Assembly (NCBI GenBank): GCA_021768245.1
Contig: JAETNO010000002.1
Coordinates: 124,001 to 188,000, forward strand
Direction: 5' to 3'
Source: Bacteroidaceae bacterium
GTDB taxonomy: Bacteria; Bacteroidota; Bacteroidia; Bacteroidales; Muribaculaceae
DNA length: 64,000 nucleotides
Part shown: positions 60,327 through 64,000 of the stretch, in pieces
Position numbering within the stretch: the stretch's first letter is position 1
How the letters are laid out: each line of letters begins with the position of its first letter
The notes under the pieces: generated by a model
The model's database searches: none
The model's input: only the letters and a program-made list of their open reading frames with translations
What the model was told of the DNA's origin: nothing
Made by a program: the position numbers and the translations under genes

Positions 60327-62918
60327 ATGGAACGAAACAAATATACGTTTGAAGATGCCTACGCGGCCTCTGTGAAGTATTTTGACGGCGATGAACTTGC
60401 CGCGAAAGTATGGGTGAGCAAATATGCCCTAAAGGATTCATATGGCAATATATATGAGCTTACTCCTGCCGATATGCACCATAGGTTGGCATCTGAATTT
60501 GCAAGAATAGAAAGGCTTTATCCTAATCCGTTGAGCGAGGACCAGATTTTCGAGCTTCTTGACAAGTTTGCCTATATAGTTCCACAGGGCAGTCCCATGG
60601 CTGGAATCGGTAATGATTTCCAGACAGGTTCTCTGTCCAATTGTTTTGTGGTCGGTCTTGATGGTCATCCTGATTCATATGGCAGTATCATTAAGATTGA
60701 CGAGGAGCAGGTACAGCTCATGAAACGACGTGGAGGGGTGGGACACGACCTTAGTGACTTGCGGCCCAAGGGTATGCCTGTGAAAAATTCTGCCCTGACA
60801 TCAACTGGTCTTGTTCCGTTCATGGAACGATATTCGAATTCTACAAGAGAGGTGGCACAGGATGGCCGTCGTGGGGCGTTGATGCTCACGGTCGCTATAA
60901 AGCATCCTGATTCCGAACGCTTTATCGACGCGAAACTTGAACAGGGGAAAATAACAGGCGCTAATGTGTCGGTTAAAATCGATGATGATTTCATGAAATG
61001 TGTGGAGGATGGCTCCGCATATACATGTAAGTTCCCGGTCGACAGCGATGAACCGGAGGTTAAAAATGAGATAGACGCAAAAGCGCTTTGGAGCAAGATT
61101 GTATACAACGCTTGGAAATCAGCCGAACCCGGCGTCCTGTTCTGGGACACTATTTTGAAAGAATCCGTTCCTGACTGCTATGCGGATTTGGGATTTCAGA
61201 CTGTGTCCACGAATCCCTGCGGAGAAATACCTCTATGTCCTTACGACAGCTGCCGCCTCCTTGCGGTAAACCTATATTCATACGTAAGGAATCCTTTCAA
61301 GCCCGATGCTTATTTCGATTTTGACCTTTTCCGCGACCATATCACCAAAGCCCAGCGTCTTATGGATGATATCATCGACCTTGAAATGGAAAAGATTGAT
61401 GCCATAATTTCTAAAATAGAGTCTGACCCGGAGAGTGCTGAAGTAAAGCAGACTGAATTGAATCTCTGGAAGAAAATACGGGCAAAAACGCTCAAAGGCC
61501 GTCGTACAGGCCTTGGTACGACAGCAGAAGGTGATATGCTTGCGGCTCTCGGACTTCGTTACGGAACCGAGGAGGCTACTGCAAAGTCAGTCGAAGTACA
61601 CAGGGCCCTTGCTCTTGCGGCATTTGCTTCATCCGTACAGATGGCCAAGGAGAGAGGTGCGTTTGAAGTCTATGATGCAGAGAGGGAACGTAATAATCCG
61701 TATATAAGCCGTCTGCGTGAAGCGGATCCGTCTCTTGTCGCAGACATGGAGGCTCACGGCCGACGTAATATTGCTTGTTTGACAATAGCTCCTACCGGCA
61801 CCACGTCTTTAATGACCAGGACTTCATCCGGCATAGAGCCTGTATTCATGCCTGTCTACAAGCGTCGTCGCAAGGTTAATGCCAATGATGTGGATGTCCA
61901 TGTGGATTTTGTGGATGAGTCGGGTGACGCTTTTGAAGAATTCGTGGTTTATCATCCCAAATTCCTTGAATGGATGAAAATTATGGGTATAGAGCGCCGT
62001 GATGACTATACTCAGGCTGAGCTTGATGCGTTGGTTGAAAAATCTCCTTATTTCAAGGCTACGGCAAACGATATAGACTGGCTTGAAAAAGTAAAGATGC
62101 AAGGTGCCGTGCAGAAGTGGGTTGACCATTCGATTTCAGTTACAATAAATCTTCCGGCTGACACGAGTGTTGAACTCGTCAACCGTCTGTATTTAGAAGC
62201 ATGGAAAGCCGGCTGTAAGGGATGTACGATTTATCGTGACGGCTGTCGGTCTGGAGTTCTTATATCTGCTGATGAAAATAAGAAAAAAGACCGTGAGAAG
62301 GGCGTGGATACAGGGAACGAGGAATCAAAATCAATACAGCTTTCTCCTGCTGACTATTTCAGCACTCACGCAGTCGGTAAGCGTCCGATTGAACTTGAAG
62401 CCGATGTGGTAAGATTCCAGAACAATAAGGAAAAATGGATTGCCTTCGTTGGCCTTAAGGATGGTCGCCCTTATGAGATTTTCACCGGTCTTGCCGATGA
62501 TGAAGATGGAATTTTCTGTCCAAAATCGGTGTCAAAAGGTAAAATTATAAAGGCTACCGACGAAAAAGGAAATAAACGCTATGACTTCCAGTTTATTAAT
62601 AAGCGAGGATATAAAACCACTATTGAGGGACTGTCAGATAAATTCAACCCTGAATATTGGAACTATGCCAAACTGATATCCGGTGTGCTGCGCTACGGTA
62701 TGCCTATTGATCAGGTGATAAAGCTTGTTAACGGCCTTGAACTTGATTCTCAATCGATAAACACATGGAAGATGGGTGTTGAAAGGGCCTTGAAGAAATA
62801 TCTTCCCTCCGGAACCCAGGCGACAGGACAGAAATGTCCGAATTGCGGACAGGAAACTTTAGTTTATCAGGAAGGTTGTCTGATTTGCACTTCATGTGGC
62901 TCTTCAAGATGCGGATAA
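60327..62918 (+). CDS. nrdJ: Class II (adenosylcobalamin-dependent) ribonucleotide reductase
   Basis: 863 aa. NrdJ makes deoxyribonucleotides with a B12-generated thiyl radical and needs no separate radical subunit. Barrel blocks: SPMAGIGNDFQTGSLSNCFV, MKRRGGVGHDLSDLRPKG, TSTGLVPFMERYSNSTREVA, VSTNPCGEIPLCPYDSCRLL (NPCGEI with active Cys and Glu), and IAPTGTTSLMTRTSSGIEPV. The C-terminal part (about 660-863) ends with two zinc-type pairs, CPNCG and CTSCG, and the redox tail SSRCG. Upstream is only a partial promoter match (CAACTTTG at 60282); no cobalamin riboswitch was seen. Confidence 0.95.
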   Translation: MERNKYTFEDAYAASVKYFDGDELAAKVWVSKYALKDSYGNIYELTPADMHHRLASEFARIERLYPNPLSEDQIFELLDKFAYIVPQGSPMAGIGNDFQTGSLSNCFVVGLDGHPDSYGSIIKIDEEQVQLMKRRGGVGHDLSDLRPKGMPVKNSALTSTGLVPFMERYSNSTREVAQDGRRGALMLTVAIKHPDSERFIDAKLEQGKITGANVSVKIDDDFMKCVEDGSAYTCKFPVDSDEPEVKNEIDAKALWSKIVYNAWKSAEPGVLFWDTILKESVPDCYADLGFQTVSTNPCGEIPLCPYDSCRLLAVNLYSYVRNPFKPDAYFDFDLFRDHITKAQRLMDDIIDLEMEKIDAIISKIESDPESAEVKQTELNLWKKIRAKTLKGRRTGLGTTAEGDMLAALGLRYGTEEATAKSVEVHRALALAAFASSVQMAKERGAFEVYDAERERNNPYISRLREADPSLVADMEAHGRRNIACLTIAPTGTTSLMTRTSSGIEPVFMPVYKRRRKVNANDVDVHVDFVDESGDAFEEFVVYHPKFLEWMKIMGIERRDDYTQAELDALVEKSPYFKATANDIDWLEKVKMQGAVQKWVDHSISVTINLPADTSVELVNRLYLEAWKAGCKGCTIYRDGCRSGVLISADENKKKDREKGVDTGNEESKSIQLSPADYFSTHAVGKRPIELEADVVRFQNNKEKWIAFVGLKDGRPYEIFTGLADDEDGIFCPKSVSKGKIIKATDEKGNKRYDFQFINKRGYKTTIEGLSDKFNPEYWNYAKLISGVLRYGMPIDQVIKLVNGLELDSQSINTWKMGVERALKKYLPSGTQATGQKCPNCGQETLVYQEGCLICTSCGSSRCG

Positions 62919-62929
62919 ACCCTTTTGGA

Positions 62930-64000
62930 TTATAGAATAATATCCTTCAGTAATACTGCCTCGTTGTGGTCCGACAGGTATAGTGGCTCGCGGGGCGTGT
63001 AGGCTGGAGAAAGGAGCGAAGCGGCAGTGTCAACTTTGGCATTGCCGCTGACTTTTATCCCGGCCATGTCGAGTGCGGTAGGACAGAATGAGCGGGAAGT
63101 CGAAATCAGTTCGATTATGTTCTTTCGGATTGCGTGCGCTTTCTCGGGATAGAGTGACGTATATGATTCTGACAGCCATACAATGAATGGTACATGAACC
63201 TGATATCGGGTGGGACGGGGGGATGCGTGAAGGAAACGTCCTGTATTGTTGTCAAAAATATCCTCTCCATGGTCAGAGGTATACAGGATTCCTGCACTTA
63301 CTCCTTCGATTGAATCCAGACGTTCAATGCAGTCAGCTATCAGTCGGTCGGTAGCGACAATGGTGTTGTCATATGCATTTATCAGCTTGTCACACATGCT
63401 TTTTGTCGCTTTGTCATAATCATATGGTGTGAACTTAGCGTCTTCGCTTTCATAGCGGTCATTGTAGTTGAAATGTGAGCCGTAGGTATGGAGGACTATA
63501 AGTTGCTTGTCTGCCTCTTTTTGTAGAATCATGTCGAGATAAGGGAGCAGTTCGGTGTCGGATTTCCCGTTAATGTCAAGCGAAAGTTTTAATCCTGATT
63601 GTTCCTTTATGAATACAGTTGTATCACTTTCTTCAGCGAAAAAATCAATGAATGAGCGGTTATATCGCTGATTAGAGAAGAAGGCTGTTTTAAATCCAGC
63701 TTCTTTAAATGCGGTTACAAGGCTTTTTACTTTATATATATCGCTATTGAAGTTAATTGCGTTGACAGGGCTTAGCAGCATTGGCACGCTTTTATGCGTA
63801 GTGTTGCTTTCACTGAATGACTGTGCACCTGCATAGATATCGTCGCGGAGTGATAGTCGGGGATTGGTCGGTCGTCCATAGCCGAGAATCTGCCAGTTTG
63901 CAGCCCTTGCGGTCTCGCCTATAATCAATAAGTAAATCTCCCGTTGGCCATCCGTATGAGTTGTCGTAGCGTTATATTTAAATTCTGCGGAGCTTTCGGC
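62930..64000 (-). CDS. Phosphoethanolamine transferase (sulfatase fold), 5' end beyond the window
   Basis: 356 codons plus stop are visible; the frame stays open to the right edge, so the N-terminal membrane part is not in the window. Such enzymes add phosphoethanolamine to lipid A or other surface lipids, which can lower cationic peptide binding. YLLIIGETARAANWQILGY holds the catalytic Thr of the GETARA motif. HTYGSHFNYNDRY and ILYTSDHGEDIFDNNTGRFL carry the metal-binding Asp/His. The C-terminus is ordinary. EptA is the nearest named family. Confidence 0.88.
   Translation of the reverse strand, partial: AESSAEFKYNATTTHTDGQREIYLLIIGETARAANWQILGYGRPTNPRLSLRDDIYAGAQSFSESNTTHKSVPMLLSPVNAINFNSDIYKVKSLVTAFKEAGFKTAFFSNQRYNRSFIDFFAEESDTTVFIKEQSGLKLSLDINGKSDTELLPYLDMILQKEADKQLIVLHTYGSHFNYNDRYESEDAKFTPYDYDKATKSMCDKLINAYDNTIVATDRLIADCIERLDSIEGVSAGILYTSDHGEDIFDNNTGRFLHASPRPTRYQVHVPFIVWLSESYTSLYPEKAHAIRKNIIELISTSRSFCPTALDMAGIKVSGNAKVDTAASLLSPAYTPREPLYLSDHNEAVLLKDIIL

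Noticed and set aside
1..64000. CRISPR arrays, tRNA and rRNA genes
   Set aside because: No regularly spaced repeats, no tRNA-like T-loop/acceptor pattern and no rRNA-like stretch were seen on either strand.

Overview
The window reads as chromosome of a Bacteroidota bacterium, order Bacteroidales, probably a gut lineage near Muribaculaceae (the family is my inference). Support: promoters of the Bacteroidota form TTTG-N19-22-TAnnTTTG in several intergenic gaps, no Shine-Dalgarno sequences, a giant SprA beside ruvA, a glycine-lipid acyltransferase pair, an HU-CCDC81/SPOR protein, pectin esterase and GH28 genes, and SPII lipoproteins of Bacteroidales type.

Layout. (1) 1-5.8 kb, minus strand: an integrase-linked accessory island that encodes a ubiquitin-like conjugation module. 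In transcription order it holds a JAMM isopeptidase fused to two E2-like folds, a stand-alone E2-like protein with a candidate catalytic Cys, three short related ORFs (one of 59 codons), a ThiF/E1-like enzyme, and a gene that runs off the left edge. A tyrosine recombinase lies just upstream, and a 277-bp gap with two inverted copies of a 19-bp palindrome separates it from the module. (2) 5.9-14.5 kb: a small unknown gene, then sprA and ruvA. (3) 14.5-19.2 kb: an AT-rich accessory stretch with two copies of a roughly 200-nt element that folds into a long stem supported by compensatory base changes. The copies stand before a secreted protein and a DUF4377-like lipoprotein, with a membrane-anchored helicase-IV-like gene between them. 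(4) 19.4-22.9 kb: RluA, glycine-lipid enzymes GlsA/GlsB, GalE. (5) 23-36.5 kb: acyl-CoA dehydrogenase with EtfAB, PurL, a HAD phosphatase, NadC, RlmH, a tiny membrane protein, and a hydrolase-MurF-Ddl operon for peptidoglycan precursors. (6) 36.7-43.9 kb: a tripartite heavy-metal-type RND efflux operon and a tandem SGNH esterase. (7) 44-48.2 kb: a phenylalanine/tyrosine operon (pheA, aminotransferase, DAHP synthase-chorismate mutase, tyrA) preceded by an unannotated 18-codon leader peptide, half of it Phe/Tyr, with antiterminator and terminator arms: a textbook ribosome-mediated attenuator. (8) 48.2-64 kb: AddA/RecB-like helicase-nuclease, SUI1 factor, two lipoproteins, PyrD/PyrK, an esterase-GH28 fusion, HU-SPOR protein, nitroreductases, a DUF2520 oxidoreductase, class II ribonucleotide reductase, and a phosphoethanolamine transferase cut by the right edge.

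The three places most worth following are the JAMM/E2/E1 island with its unexplained small ORFs, the covarying repeated RNA element, and the Phe/Tyr attenuator. No tRNA, rRNA, CRISPR array or insertion sequence was seen.
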